From Scandinavium hiltneri (GTDB taxonomy: Bacteria > Pseudomonadota > Gammaproteobacteria > Enterobacterales > Enterobacteriaceae): a stretch of DNA of 64,000 bases. Under the pieces are notes generated by a model, which made no database searches, was not told the DNA's origin, and worked only from the letters and a program-made list of their open reading frames with translations. The stretch covers positions 186,001 to 250,000 of the forward strand of contig NZ_JALIGE010000070.1 of NCBI RefSeq assembly GCF_024764835.1, read 5' to 3'. The translations under genes were made by a program, and so were the position numbers. Positions 7,832 to 16,455 of this stretch are shown one piece after another; within the stretch, counting starts at the first letter, position 1; each line of letters starts with the position of its first letter.

Positions 7832-8332
7832 TTATGCCTGTTTCTTCGCCGCCGCGTTAGGCAAGAAACCTTCCAGCACGACCAACGCCGCGCCGATACA
7901 AATTGCGGAATCGGCAAGGTTGAAGGTCGCGAAGTGCCAGTTGCCGACGTAGAAGTCGATCATGTCGACCACGAAACCGTGCCACAACCGGTCAAACAGG
8001 TTACCCAGCGCGCCGCCAATAATCAGTGCATAGGCGATGTTATTCAGCTTCTGGGTGGCTTTCGAGCGGTACATCAGTACCGCCAAAATCACACAGATCC
8101 CGATGGCGATGCCAGCAAAGAACCAACGCTGCCAGCCACCGCTGTCGGCGAGGAAGCTAAACGCCGCGCCATAATTGCGCGCGTAGTGCAGGTTCAGAGA
8201 CGGGAACAGCGAGACCGTTTCCCCCAGCATGAAATGCTGGAGGATCAGGAATTTGCTGCCAAGATCGATAATCAGCACCACCACGACCAGCCACAGCCAG
8301 CGCAGGCCGCTTTTACAGAGTGATTGACTCAT
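7832..8332 (-). CDS. lspA: Lipoprotein signal peptidase II
   Basis: A 166-residue inner-membrane aspartyl protease that removes signal peptides from diacylglyceryl prolipoproteins. Four hydrophobic segments are visible. The catalytic aspartates lie in GNLFDRLWHGFVVDMIDF and in FNLADSAICIG. The start codon overlaps the ileS stop by one base, so it is translationally coupled to ileS, as in related genomes. Confidence 0.96.
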   Translation of the reverse strand: MSQSLCKSGLRWLWLVVVVLIIDLGSKFLILQHFMLGETVSLFPSLNLHYARNYGAAFSFLADSGGWQRWFFAGIAIGICVILAVLMYRSKATQKLNNIAYALIIGGALGNLFDRLWHGFVVDMIDFYVGNWHFATFNLADSAICIGAALVVLEGFLPNAAAKKQA

Positions 8333-11148
8333 CAGGCAAACTTACGTTTTTCGCCGGCACCGGCGATGTTGCTGACACAGCGGCCGCAAATCTCTGCGTG
8401 TTCCGCCACCTGACCGACATCGGTGGTGTAATGCCAGCAACGCGGGCACTTATCACCGTCGGCTTTCTGCAACGCCACTTTCAGGCCTTTCAGCAACTCG
8501 CTCTGCTGCGCTTCGGAAGTTGCCGCAGCATAATCCGCAACGGAAGCCCCGGAGGTCAACAGGACAAATCGCAATTCATCGCCCAGCGCTGTCAATTTCG
8601 CCGCCAGTTCTGGCTCGGCATACAGCGTGACCGCCGCTTCCAGAGAACCGCCCACTTTCTTATCGGCACGCGCCTGCTCGATGACTTTGTTCACTTCGCT
8701 GCGCACTTTCAGCAGTTCGTCCCAGAAGCCATCGTTCATCGCTTCGGTTTCCGCCAGGCCAAACAGGCCGGTATACCACTCGCCGGTGAAGACGTACTTC
8801 TCGCGCGAGCCTGGCAGGTAGCCCCAGATTTCATCTGCGGTGAAGGACATGATAGGTGCCATCCAACGAACCAGTGCTTCCGCGATGTGATACAGCGCGG
8901 TCTGGCAGCTGCGACGTGCAACGCTGTCTGGTTTCGCGGTGTACTGACGATCTTTGATGATGTCGAGATAGAACGAACCCATTTCGATAGAGCAGAAGCG
9001 CATCAGGCGCTGCACCACTTCGTGGAAATCGTAAGACTCATATGCTTTCAGGATGTCTTCCTGTGCGGCCTGCGCACAGCCCACCGCCCAGCGATCCAGT
9101 ACCACCATCTCTTCCGGTTTCACCATGTCTTTTACCGGATCGAAACCGTTGAGGTTTGCCAGCAGGAAGCGCGCGGTGTTACGGATACGACGATAGCTGT
9201 CGGCAGCACGTTTGAGGATCTCATCGGAGACCGCCATTTCGCCGGTGTAGTCGGTGGAAGCCACCCACAGACGCAGGATATCCGCGCCCAGTTTGTTCAT
9301 GACGTCCTGCGGCGATACGGTGTTTCCGATCGACTTGGACATTTTGCGGCCCTGACCATCAACGGTGAAACCGTGGGTCAGTACCTGACGGTAAGGCGCT
9401 TTGCCTTTCATCGCCGTGGAAATCATCAGGGAAGACATGAACCAGCCGCGATGCTGGTCAGAACCTTCCAGATACATATCCGCCGCGTGACCGTAGAACT
9501 CCGGACGCACGTCAACCACGGACGAGTGGGTAGAACCGGAATCGAACCACACGTCGAGGGTGTCTGGCACTTTCTCGTAGGTGTCAGCGTCGTCGCCCAT
9601 GATGTCGCGCGGGTCAAGATCCCACCATGCCTGAATGCCGTCCTGCTCAACGCGTTTCGCCACGTCTTCCATCAGCTCAAGCGTGCGCGGGTGCAGTTCC
9701 TGCGTCTCTTTATGCACGAACAGGGACATTGGCACGCCCCACGTACGCTGACGGGAGATACACCAGTCAGGACGGTTAGCGACCATTGATTCGATACGCG
9801 CCTGGCCCCAGTCCGGGATCCACTGCACGTCTTTGATCTCTTTCAGCGACTGCTCACGCAGGCCTTTCTGATCCATGCTGATGAACCACTGTGGGGTCGC
9901 ACGGAAGATGATCGGCGTTTTGTGACGCCAGCAGCACGGATAGCTGTGAACCAGTTTCTCAACGTGCAGCAGCGCACCGCTTTCACGCAGCATGTTGACG
10001 ATAACGTCGTTAGCTTTGAAAACGTTCACACCGTCCAGGGTCGGGTAAGTACCCGCCACATACGCGCCATCTGGTCCAACCGGGTTGGCGATTTCCAGAC
10101 CGTATTTCTGGCTGATGGTGTAGTCGTCCGGGCCATGGCCACCGGCAGTGTGTACCGCACCGGTACCCGCGTCCAGTGTGACGTGATCGCCGAGGATTGC
10201 CGGGACGTCGAAATCGAGGAATGGATGCTTGAAGCGCATCAGTTCCAGCTCACCGCCCTTCACGGTGCCGAGCACGGTGAATTCGGTGATGTTCGCGCGT
10301 TTCAGTACGCTTTCAACCAGGTCTTTCGCGAGGATGATTGCCTGGCCTTCTACCTGCACCAGCGCATATTCAAACTCTGCTGACAGAGAGATGGCGCGGT
10401 CGGCTGGCAGCGTCCATGGCGTGGTGGTCCAGATAACCAGAGAAATTGGGCCATTCACGGATGCCACGCCAAATTTCGCCTTCACCGCATCCTGGGAGAC
10501 GGCGTTGAACGCCACGTCAATCGACGGAGAGGTTTTGTCGTAGTATTCAACTTCCGCTTCAGCCAGCGCAGAACGGCAGTCTACGCACCAGTGCACAGGC
10601 TTAGCGCCTTTATGCAGGTGGCCGTTGCCGATGATTTTGCCCAGCGCACGGATGATGTTGGCTTCGGTGTTGAAATCCATGGTCAGGTACGGACGAGACC
10701 AGTCGCCCAGCACGCCCAGACGGATGAAGTCTTCACGCTGTCCGTTAACCTGCGTGGCCGCATATTCACGGCATTTCGCGCGGAATTCTGCCGCGGTGAA
10801 TTTCTCACCTGGCTTACCGAATTCCTGCTCAACTTTCAGTTCGATTGGCAGGCCGTGGCAGTCCCAACCCGGCACATACGGCGAGTCAAAGCCCGTCAGG
10901 CCTTTGGACTTAACGATAATGTCTTTCAGAATCTTGTTGACGGAGTGACCAATATGAATGCTGCCATTCGCATAAGGAGGGCCATCATGCAGAATGAACG
11001 TCTTTTTGCCTTTTTTCGCTGCACGGATGACGCCGTAAAGGTCATCATCGGTCCAACGGGCCAGCATTCCCGGTTCGCGTTTGGCGAGGTCGCCACGCAT
11101 CGGGAACCCTGTTTCCGGCAAATTCAGGGTTGATTTATAGTCACTCAT
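8332..11148 (-). CDS. ileS: Isoleucyl-tRNA synthetase
   Basis: A 938-residue class I aminoacyl-tRNA synthetase that charges tRNA-Ile and edits valine. The HIGH motif (GSIHIGHSVNKIL) is near residue 65. The CP1 editing domain contains TWTLPADRAIS. KMSKS occurs as GRKMSKSIGN near residue 603. A C-terminal zinc site uses CPRCWHY and CGRCVSN. Length equals that of E. coli IleS. It follows ribF by about 30 bases and overlaps lspA. Confidence 0.98.
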   Translation of the reverse strand: MSDYKSTLNLPETGFPMRGDLAKREPGMLARWTDDDLYGVIRAAKKGKKTFILHDGPPYANGSIHIGHSVNKILKDIIVKSKGLTGFDSPYVPGWDCHGLPIELKVEQEFGKPGEKFTAAEFRAKCREYAATQVNGQREDFIRLGVLGDWSRPYLTMDFNTEANIIRALGKIIGNGHLHKGAKPVHWCVDCRSALAEAEVEYYDKTSPSIDVAFNAVSQDAVKAKFGVASVNGPISLVIWTTTPWTLPADRAISLSAEFEYALVQVEGQAIILAKDLVESVLKRANITEFTVLGTVKGGELELMRFKHPFLDFDVPAILGDHVTLDAGTGAVHTAGGHGPDDYTISQKYGLEIANPVGPDGAYVAGTYPTLDGVNVFKANDVIVNMLRESGALLHVEKLVHSYPCCWRHKTPIIFRATPQWFISMDQKGLREQSLKEIKDVQWIPDWGQARIESMVANRPDWCISRQRTWGVPMSLFVHKETQELHPRTLELMEDVAKRVEQDGIQAWWDLDPRDIMGDDADTYEKVPDTLDVWFDSGSTHSSVVDVRPEFYGHAADMYLEGSDQHRGWFMSSLMISTAMKGKAPYRQVLTHGFTVDGQGRKMSKSIGNTVSPQDVMNKLGADILRLWVASTDYTGEMAVSDEILKRAADSYRRIRNTARFLLANLNGFDPVKDMVKPEEMVVLDRWAVGCAQAAQEDILKAYESYDFHEVVQRLMRFCSIEMGSFYLDIIKDRQYTAKPDSVARRSCQTALYHIAEALVRWMAPIMSFTADEIWGYLPGSREKYVFTGEWYTGLFGLAETEAMNDGFWDELLKVRSEVNKVIEQARADKKVGGSLEAAVTLYAEPELAAKLTALGDELRFVLLTSGASVADYAAATSEAQQSELLKGLKVALQKADGDKCPRCWHYTTDVGQVAEHAEICGRCVSNIAGAGEKRKFA

Positions 11149-11180
11149 CAGATTCTCGTTTCCGTATATTTACGTTGGCA

Positions 11181-12119
11181 TTACGCCGGGTTTGATAGCC
11201 CGAACAACTCGCGAGCCGTTAATTCATCACGCGCGATTTGCGCTTTTAATTCGTCCAGCGATGAAAATCGCTGCTCGTTGCGTATTTTTTTACGCAGTAT
11301 GACGTCTATATGGCGACCATAGAGGTCCATTACAACGTCTAACAGATGTACTTCCAGCTGCTGGCGCACGCCAGCCACCGTTGGGCGGGTGCCGATATTG
11401 GCCACGCCGGGTAATAGCTTATCGCCCAGCCCCGCCACTTCCACCGCATACACCCCTTTAACCGGGGAAACCTGACGACGCAGCGGTATATTCGCCGTCG
11501 GGAAACCAATGGTACGCCCGAGTTCATCACCGTGAACCACGCGCCCAGAAATGCTGAAAGGATGGCCCAGCAGCGTTTGTGCAAGCTCGAGGTCATCCTC
11601 AGCCAGTGCCTGACGCACCGCGGTGCTGCTGATGCGCAGGCCGCCTTCACAAAACGTTTGGGTGCTGGTGACGTCGAAACCGAATTCCGCGCCAGCCTTC
11701 TGTAATAACAAGAAATCCCCTTCGCGACCAGCGCCGAAGCGGAAATCATCACCGACCGCCAGATACCGTACGCCAAGGCGTTGCACCAGCAGCTCGCTGA
11801 TAAACTCCTGCGCCGTCAGGGCCGCGAAACGGCGGTCAAAGCGGACGCAAAGAACGTAGTCCACGCCGCTTTCGGCCAGATAACGGACCTTATCGCGCAA
11901 ACGCGTCAGACGCGCCGGGGCTTTATCCGTCGCGAAAAGCTCCAGCGGCTGCGGCTCAAAAATCACCACCACAACTGGCAGGCCACGCTCGCGTCCTTCT
12001 GCACGCAAACGCTCTAATAGCGCCTGATGCCCACGGTGCACGCCGTCGAAATTGCCAATGGTTAACACGCACCCATGCGGTGCCTGACCTTGATTATGTA
12101 TGCCGCGTATCAGCTTCAT
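11181..12119 (-). CDS. ribF: Bifunctional riboflavin kinase / FMN adenylyltransferase
   Basis: A 312-residue enzyme converting riboflavin to FMN and then to FAD. The N-terminal FAD synthetase domain shows TIGNFDGVHRGHQALL, a nucleotidyltransferase HxGH-type motif. The C-terminal riboflavin kinase domain shows the conserved GRTIGFPTANI and GVYAVEV segments. It is the first gene of the ribF-ileS-lspA-fkpB-ispH operon and is divergent from rpsT. Confidence 0.97.
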   Translation of the reverse strand: MKLIRGIHNQGQAPHGCVLTIGNFDGVHRGHQALLERLRAEGRERGLPVVVVIFEPQPLELFATDKAPARLTRLRDKVRYLAESGVDYVLCVRFDRRFAALTAQEFISELLVQRLGVRYLAVGDDFRFGAGREGDFLLLQKAGAEFGFDVTSTQTFCEGGLRISSTAVRQALAEDDLELAQTLLGHPFSISGRVVHGDELGRTIGFPTANIPLRRQVSPVKGVYAVEVAGLGDKLLPGVANIGTRPTVAGVRQQLEVHLLDVVMDLYGRHIDVILRKKIRNEQRFSSLDELKAQIARDELTARELFGLSNPA

Positions 12120-12371
12120 GTCTGGCTCAATACAGTGAAAATCGTGAAAGTATACCTTGTAGAGCAGGCGACGTTAACCGGCGATTGCACCTCGTTTACG
12201 AAAGATGCAACGATTTCATCCACCTTGATGTAAACACCACTCAAATCTGGCGCCACTGGCGATTTTTATCGCAGAAAGGCTGTATTCGGTGGGCGCAAGC
12301 TGGTAGAATCCTGCGCCATCACTACGTAACCAAGCGTTGTATTACTAACGGCGCTTATTTGCACAAATCCA

Positions 12372-12400
12372 TTGACAAAAGAAGGCTAAGAGGGCATATT
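12372..12400 (+). promoter_or_regulatory. Promoter of rpsT
   Basis: TTGACA at 12372-12377 and CATATT at 12395-12400 are separated by 17 bases. A GC-containing stretch follows, as expected for a growth-rate controlled ribosomal protein promoter. The surrounding 12120-12447 gap also holds the divergent ribF promoter region and no other gene. Confidence 0.65.
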
Positions 12401-12447
12401 CCTCGGCCTTTGAATTGTCTATATAGATCATATTTGGGAGTTGGACC

Positions 12448-12711
12448 TTGGCTAATATCAAATCAGCTAAGAAGCGTGCCGTTCAGTCTGAAAAGGCCCG
12501 CAAGCACAACGCTAGCCGTCGTTCTATGATGCGTACTTTCATCAAGAAAGTATACGCAGCTGTAGAAGCAGGCGATAAAGCTGCTGCACAGAAAGCATTT
12601 AACGAAATGCAACCAATCGTGGACCGTCAGGCTGCTAAAGGTCTGATCCACAAAAACAAAGCTGCGCGTCATAAAGCCAACCTGGCTGCGCAGATCAGCA
12701 AACTGGCTTAA
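12448..12711 (+). CDS. rpsT: 30S ribosomal protein S20
   Basis: An 87-residue basic ribosomal protein beginning MANIKSAKKRAVQSEKARKH, the S20 family signature. It starts at a UUG codon (12448-12450), the start also used in E. coli, where the weak start takes part in autogenous translational control. A strong terminator at 12743-12765 follows. It is monocistronic. Confidence 0.98.
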   Translation: MANIKSAKKRAVQSEKARKHNASRRSMMRTFIKKVYAAVEAGDKAAAQKAFNEMQPIVDRQAAKGLIHKNKAARHKANLAAQISKLA

Positions 12712-12742
12712 TCGCCCGCTCGCTGAGTCTTTGTAGAAGAAA

Positions 12743-12765
12743 AACCCGCCTCGGCGGGTTTTTTT
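12743..12765 (+). terminator. Rho-independent terminator of rpsT
   Basis: The stem AACCCGCC / GGCGGGTT has a two-base loop and is followed by seven T residues, directly after rpsT. The A-rich left arm may also serve nhaR on the minus strand. Confidence 0.9.
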
Positions 12766-12780
12766 ATATCTGCGTTTTGC

Positions 12781-13677
12781 CTAACGCGGCAACGCAAAAA
12801 GCGCGGAATAATCACGATTACAAATACGCTGCACCGCCGGGTGTTGGATCATGCGTTCGGCAAAGATCGCGTGATACTCCTCCATGACGTTTTCCACTCG
12901 CCCGATTTCAACGATGTTGTCATCGGCATATAAATCGTGCGCGTAGAGCGTCGGGGCGACGAAAATCGCATTATGTGCAGCACCAAAGGCTTTCATCAGC
13001 GCCGCGTCGTCAAATTCACCCAGCACTTCCACTTTCAGCCCCTGCGTGTTAATCCAGTTCAGTAGCTTGCGTCCGAGCATCGAACGACGCCCTGGGATCA
13101 ACAACCGACGTTCCTCCAGACAAGCCGGGAACGGTTTTTCCGGCAGCGGATTCATACACCAAAAGCTGACGCTGCATTCGCCGATTTTCACCGAGAACAA
13201 CCCTTCCTGCTGCGTCGAATCAATCGGGCAATCGGAAATAATCATGTCCAGCTTGTGCTGACTGAGCTGCTCCAGCAGCATCTCGTGCGTCGACTCATAG
13301 CAGCGCAGATGAATTTGCTCATCCTCAACCACCGCCGCATCCAGCACGCCGCTGACCAGCCGTTTCGACAGCGCATCCGCCACGCCGACGTCGAACAACA
13401 GGTTCGACTCTTTGCGGTAGTTGATGATGTCGAGCATCTCCTGGCTCAGAGTAAACATTTTATCGGCGTAGCGAAAAACCAGCTCGCCCAGTTCACTCGG
13501 CTCGAGTCCCCTGCCCTTACGTTTAAACAGTTTTCCCTGCAGACGCTCTTCCAGCGCTTTAATCTGTCCGGTGATGGTCTGCGGCGTCAGGTACAGCGCT
13601 TCCGCTGCGCCCACCACTGAGCCTTCTTTGTAGACATGCCAGAAGTAGTACAGGTGGTTGTAGTTAATGTGCGACAT
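12781..13677 (-). CDS. nhaR: Transcriptional activator of nhaA, LysR family
   Basis: A 298-residue LysR-type regulator that activates nhaA in response to sodium. The N-terminus INYNHLYYFWHVYKEGSVVG followed by LTPQTITGQIKALE is the helix-turn-helix region of NhaR. It lies 61 bases downstream of nhaA on the same strand, forming the known nhaAR unit. Confidence 0.95.
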   Translation of the reverse strand: MSHINYNHLYYFWHVYKEGSVVGAAEALYLTPQTITGQIKALEERLQGKLFKRKGRGLEPSELGELVFRYADKMFTLSQEMLDIINYRKESNLLFDVGVADALSKRLVSGVLDAAVVEDEQIHLRCYESTHEMLLEQLSQHKLDMIISDCPIDSTQQEGLFSVKIGECSVSFWCMNPLPEKPFPACLEERRLLIPGRRSMLGRKLLNWINTQGLKVEVLGEFDDAALMKAFGAAHNAIFVAPTLYAHDLYADDNIVEIGRVENVMEEYHAIFAERMIQHPAVQRICNRDYSALFALPR

Positions 13678-13738
13678 GTTTTCGCTCCCTGATGAATGTC
13701 AAAAAGAGAGCCACTCAGGGCTCTCTTGTGATGTGATG

Positions 13739-14917
13739 TCAGGCGGTCTGGCCCTGCTCTGAGGATGTGCGCATTCTGAGTAAGGTATAACCGACCACGG
13801 CCGACAGCACCGAACCAATCAGAATGCCGAGCTTCGCCCAGTTAATCAGTGCCGGGTCAACGTCCCCGAAGGCCAGCGATGCAATGAATATCGACATGGT
13901 GAAGCCGATACCGCACAGCACGCCGACCGCCATAATTTGCTTCCAGGTGGTGCCCGCAGGGAGCGTCGCCCATTTCATTTTCAGCGCCAGCCAGCAGAAC
14001 AGGCTAATACCCAACGGCTTACCAATAAACAGACCGGCAATGATGCCCAGCGGCAGCAGCGAGGTCAGCCCTTCAATCGTCACGCCCTGCAACGAAACAC
14101 CGGCGTTGGCAAACGCAAACAACGGCAGGATCAGGTACGCGACCCACGGATGTAGCACGTGCTCAAGCTCCACCGCCGGGGATTTGCCATTCTGCTCTTT
14201 CAGCGGAATGAAGAAACCGACAATTACCCCCGCCAGAGTGGCATGCACACCTGATTTCAGTACCGCCGTCCACAAGATAACCCCCACCAGAATATAAATT
14301 CCGGTACGGCGTACGCCCGTCAAATTCAGAATTGCCAGCGCCGCAATGGCCGCCGCAGCCACGCCCAGCGACAGTAGCGAGAGGTCGCTGGTATAAAACA
14401 GCGCGATAATGACGATAGCGCCCAAGTCATCAATGATCGCCAGCGCCATCAGGAAAATTTTCAGCGACGCCGGAACACGGCTGCCGAGCAGCGCCAGCAC
14501 ACCGAGTGCAAAGGCGATATCGGTCGCAGCCGGAATAGCCCAGCCTTCACGTGTAATCGGGTCCTGGAAGTTAAAAGCAAGGTATACCAGCGCCGGGACC
14601 ACCATGCCACCCAGAGCCGCAATCACCGGGAAAATCGCCTGTCGACGGCTGGCCAGCGAGCCGACAATCAGCTCACGTTTGACCTCAAGGCCAATGAGCA
14701 GGAAGAACACCGCCATCAGCGCGTCGTTAATCCACAGCAGCATATTCTTGTTGATTTCCAGCGCGCCGACTTTGAGCTGCACCGGCGTGGCAAGAAATGC
14801 CTCGTAAAGGTGGCTGGTCGCTCCGGAGTTGGCGAGGATCATCGCCAGCGCGGCGGCGATAATCAGGATCACGCCCCCGGACGCCTCACTGTTAAAGAAT
14901 TTTTTTAGCTGTTTCAT
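13739..14917 (-). CDS. nhaA: Na+/H+ antiporter NhaA
   Basis: An electrogenic inner-membrane sodium/proton antiporter with 12 hydrophobic helices. The transport-site aspartates are visible in PAATDIAFALG (Asp133-like) and ALAIIDDLGAI (Asp163/164-like). The frame opens at 14944, but the ATG at 14917 gives MKQLKKFFNSEASGG, which aligns with the E. coli start and has a GTGGA ribosome site. The predicted protein is 392 residues. NhaR, encoded just downstream, is its regulator. Confidence 0.95.
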   Translation of the reverse strand: MKQLKKFFNSEASGGVILIIAAALAMILANSGATSHLYEAFLATPVQLKVGALEINKNMLLWINDALMAVFFLLIGLEVKRELIVGSLASRRQAIFPVIAALGGMVVPALVYLAFNFQDPITREGWAIPAATDIAFALGVLALLGSRVPASLKIFLMALAIIDDLGAIVIIALFYTSDLSLLSLGVAAAAIAALAILNLTGVRRTGIYILVGVILWTAVLKSGVHATLAGVIVGFFIPLKEQNGKSPAVELEHVLHPWVAYLILPLFAFANAGVSLQGVTIEGLTSLLPLGIIAGLFIGKPLGISLFCWLALKMKWATLPAGTTWKQIMAVGVLCGIGFTMSIFIASLAFGDVDPALINWAKLGILIGSVLSAVVGYTLLRMRTSSEQGQTA

Positions 14918-15165
14918 CGTTCCACTCTGACCGTTGTTATCCATTAATAGAAACTATAGTAGGCGATCCAATAACTCGTTAAAAGCAGATTATATGTGGG
15001 TAAATGCTCGTTTTTTACGATCTATTTTCAGGTGGTGCGGTTACGCTGGCTTACAGTGCGTCCGGGCCTCTTAGATTAGCCCTGGCAGGTCAATGATAGG
15101 ATATTTCGGCAAACTTTCCCCGGCCGCCAAGGGATACACACGTCCATGCGCTGACATTCAGGCAT
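14918..15165. other. Intergenic region between nhaA and dnaJ
   Basis: This stretch holds the nhaA promoter region on the minus strand. Unlike E. coli K-12, no hokC/sokC/mokC addiction locus or IS186-like sequence can be seen here. No open frame of interest is present. Confidence 0.5.
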
Positions 15166-15202
15166 AAAAAAACCGGCGCAGTTACTACCTGCACCGGTTT
15201 TT
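15166..15202 (-). terminator. Terminator downstream of dnaJ
   Basis: On the minus strand the stem AAACCGGTGCAG / CTGCGCCGGTTT is followed by a run of T residues, about 20 bases after the dnaJ stop. Confidence 0.85.
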
Positions 15203-15220
15203 ACAGCGTCGCGCTAAGGA

Positions 15221-16369
15221 TTAGCGAGTCAAATCATCAAAGAATTTTTTCACGCCGTCGAAGAAGTTTTTGGAACGCGGGCTGTTTTGCTCACCCGTTG
15301 GGCCACCAAAACTTTCCTGCAGATCTTTAAGCAACTGCTTCTGTTTGTCGTTCAGGCTGACCGGGGTTTCTACCACCACGCGGCACAGCAAGTCGCCCTG
15401 AGCGCCACCGCGAACGGACTTCACGCCTTTACCGCGCATGCGGAACAGCTTGCCGGTCTGAGTTTCGCCAGGCACTTTCAGGTTCACACGACCGTCGAGG
15501 GTCGGAACTTCGATTTCACCGCCGAGCGCCGCCATCGCAAAGTTGATAGGCACTTCGCAGTACAGGTTATTACCTTCGCGTTCAAAGATTGGGTGTTGTT
15601 TCACCTGAACCTGAACGTACAGATCGCCTGCTGGTGCGCCGTGCTCACCCGCTTCGCCTTCGCCTGTCAGACGAATACGGTCACCGGTATCGACGCCCGC
15701 CGGGATTTTAACCGACAGGGTTTTGGTCTTCTCAACGCGACCGTGACCGTGACAGCTGTTGCACGGATCTTTAATCAGCGTGCCGCGGCCCTGACAGTGC
15801 GGACAGGTCTGCTGCACGGCAAAGAAGCCCTGACGCATTTGCACCTGGCCCTGACCATGACAGGTCGGACAGGTCTGCGGTTTGGAACCGGATTTCGCGC
15901 CGCTGCCGTGGCAAACTTCACACTCTTCCAGCGTCGGAATGCGGATCTCTTTGGTCACGCCGCGAACGGCTTCTTCCAGCGTCAGATCCATGTTGTAGCG
16001 CAGGTCTGAACCACGGGATGCTCGTTGGCGACCACGGCTACCGCCGAAGATATCACCAAACACATCGCCGAAGATGTCGCCGAAGTCTGCCCCGCCGCCG
16101 CCAAAGCCGCCGCCACCGAATCCACCGCCGCCCATGCCGCCCTGTTCAAAGGCTGCATGACCGTACTGATCGTACGCCGAACGCTTCTGCGCGTCGGTCA
16201 GAATCTCATACGCTTCTTTGATTTCTTTGAATTTGGCTTCGGCTTCTTTGTCACCCTGATTACGGTCCGGGTGAAACTTCATCGCCAGGCGTTTGTAAGC
16301 CTTTTTGATTTCACGCTCTTCCGCTGTTTTGGAAACGCCTAAAACCTCGTAATAGTCTCTCTTCGCCAT
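15221..16369 (-). CDS. dnaJ: Chaperone protein DnaJ (Hsp40)
   Basis: A 382-residue co-chaperone that stimulates the DnaK ATPase. The J domain contains the HPD tripeptide (KFHPDRNQGD). A glycine/phenylalanine-rich linker (GGMGGGGFGGGGFGGGG) comes next. Four CxxCxGxG zinc repeats follow between about residues 145 and 205. The C-terminal substrate domain ends in FFDDLTR. It is slightly longer than the 376-residue E. coli protein. It lies 86 bases after dnaK and is co-transcribed with it. Confidence 0.98.
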   Translation of the reverse strand: MAKRDYYEVLGVSKTAEEREIKKAYKRLAMKFHPDRNQGDKEAEAKFKEIKEAYEILTDAQKRSAYDQYGHAAFEQGGMGGGGFGGGGFGGGGADFGDIFGDVFGDIFGGSRGRQRASRGSDLRYNMDLTLEEAVRGVTKEIRIPTLEECEVCHGSGAKSGSKPQTCPTCHGQGQVQMRQGFFAVQQTCPHCQGRGTLIKDPCNSCHGHGRVEKTKTLSVKIPAGVDTGDRIRLTGEGEAGEHGAPAGDLYVQVQVKQHPIFEREGNNLYCEVPINFAMAALGGEIEVPTLDGRVNLKVPGETQTGKLFRMRGKGVKSVRGGAQGDLLCRVVVETPVSLNDKQKQLLKDLQESFGGPTGEQNSPRSKNFFDGVKKFFDDLTR

Positions 16370-16396
16370 TTCTGTTTTTCTGCCCTTAACATGCGA

Positions 16397-16429
16397 GCAC
16401 GGGCGTGGAGTAAACTCCGACGCCCGTGC
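16397..16429. other. Stable hairpin between dnaK and dnaJ
   Basis: A perfect stem GCACGGGCGT / ACGCCCGTGC continues with GGAG/CTCC around a short loop. There is no U tract, so this is more likely an mRNA processing or stability element, or a weak attenuator, setting the dnaK to dnaJ ratio. E. coli has a small RNA reported in this gap; whether one is made here is unknown. Confidence 0.5.
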
Positions 16430-16455
16430 CAGTTAATTACCCTGCATCAGGGCGA

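Noticed and set aside
8320..9789. A 489-residue open frame on the plus strand opposite ileS
   Set aside because: It is the antisense shadow of ileS, which has all class I synthetase motifs. The frame has no recognisable domain and is rich in His, Arg and Phe, as shadows of high-GC genes are.
14945..15160. Possible hok/sok type I toxin-antitoxin between nhaA and dnaJ, as in E. coli K-12
   Set aside because: No Hok-like small hydrophobic frame was seen on either strand.
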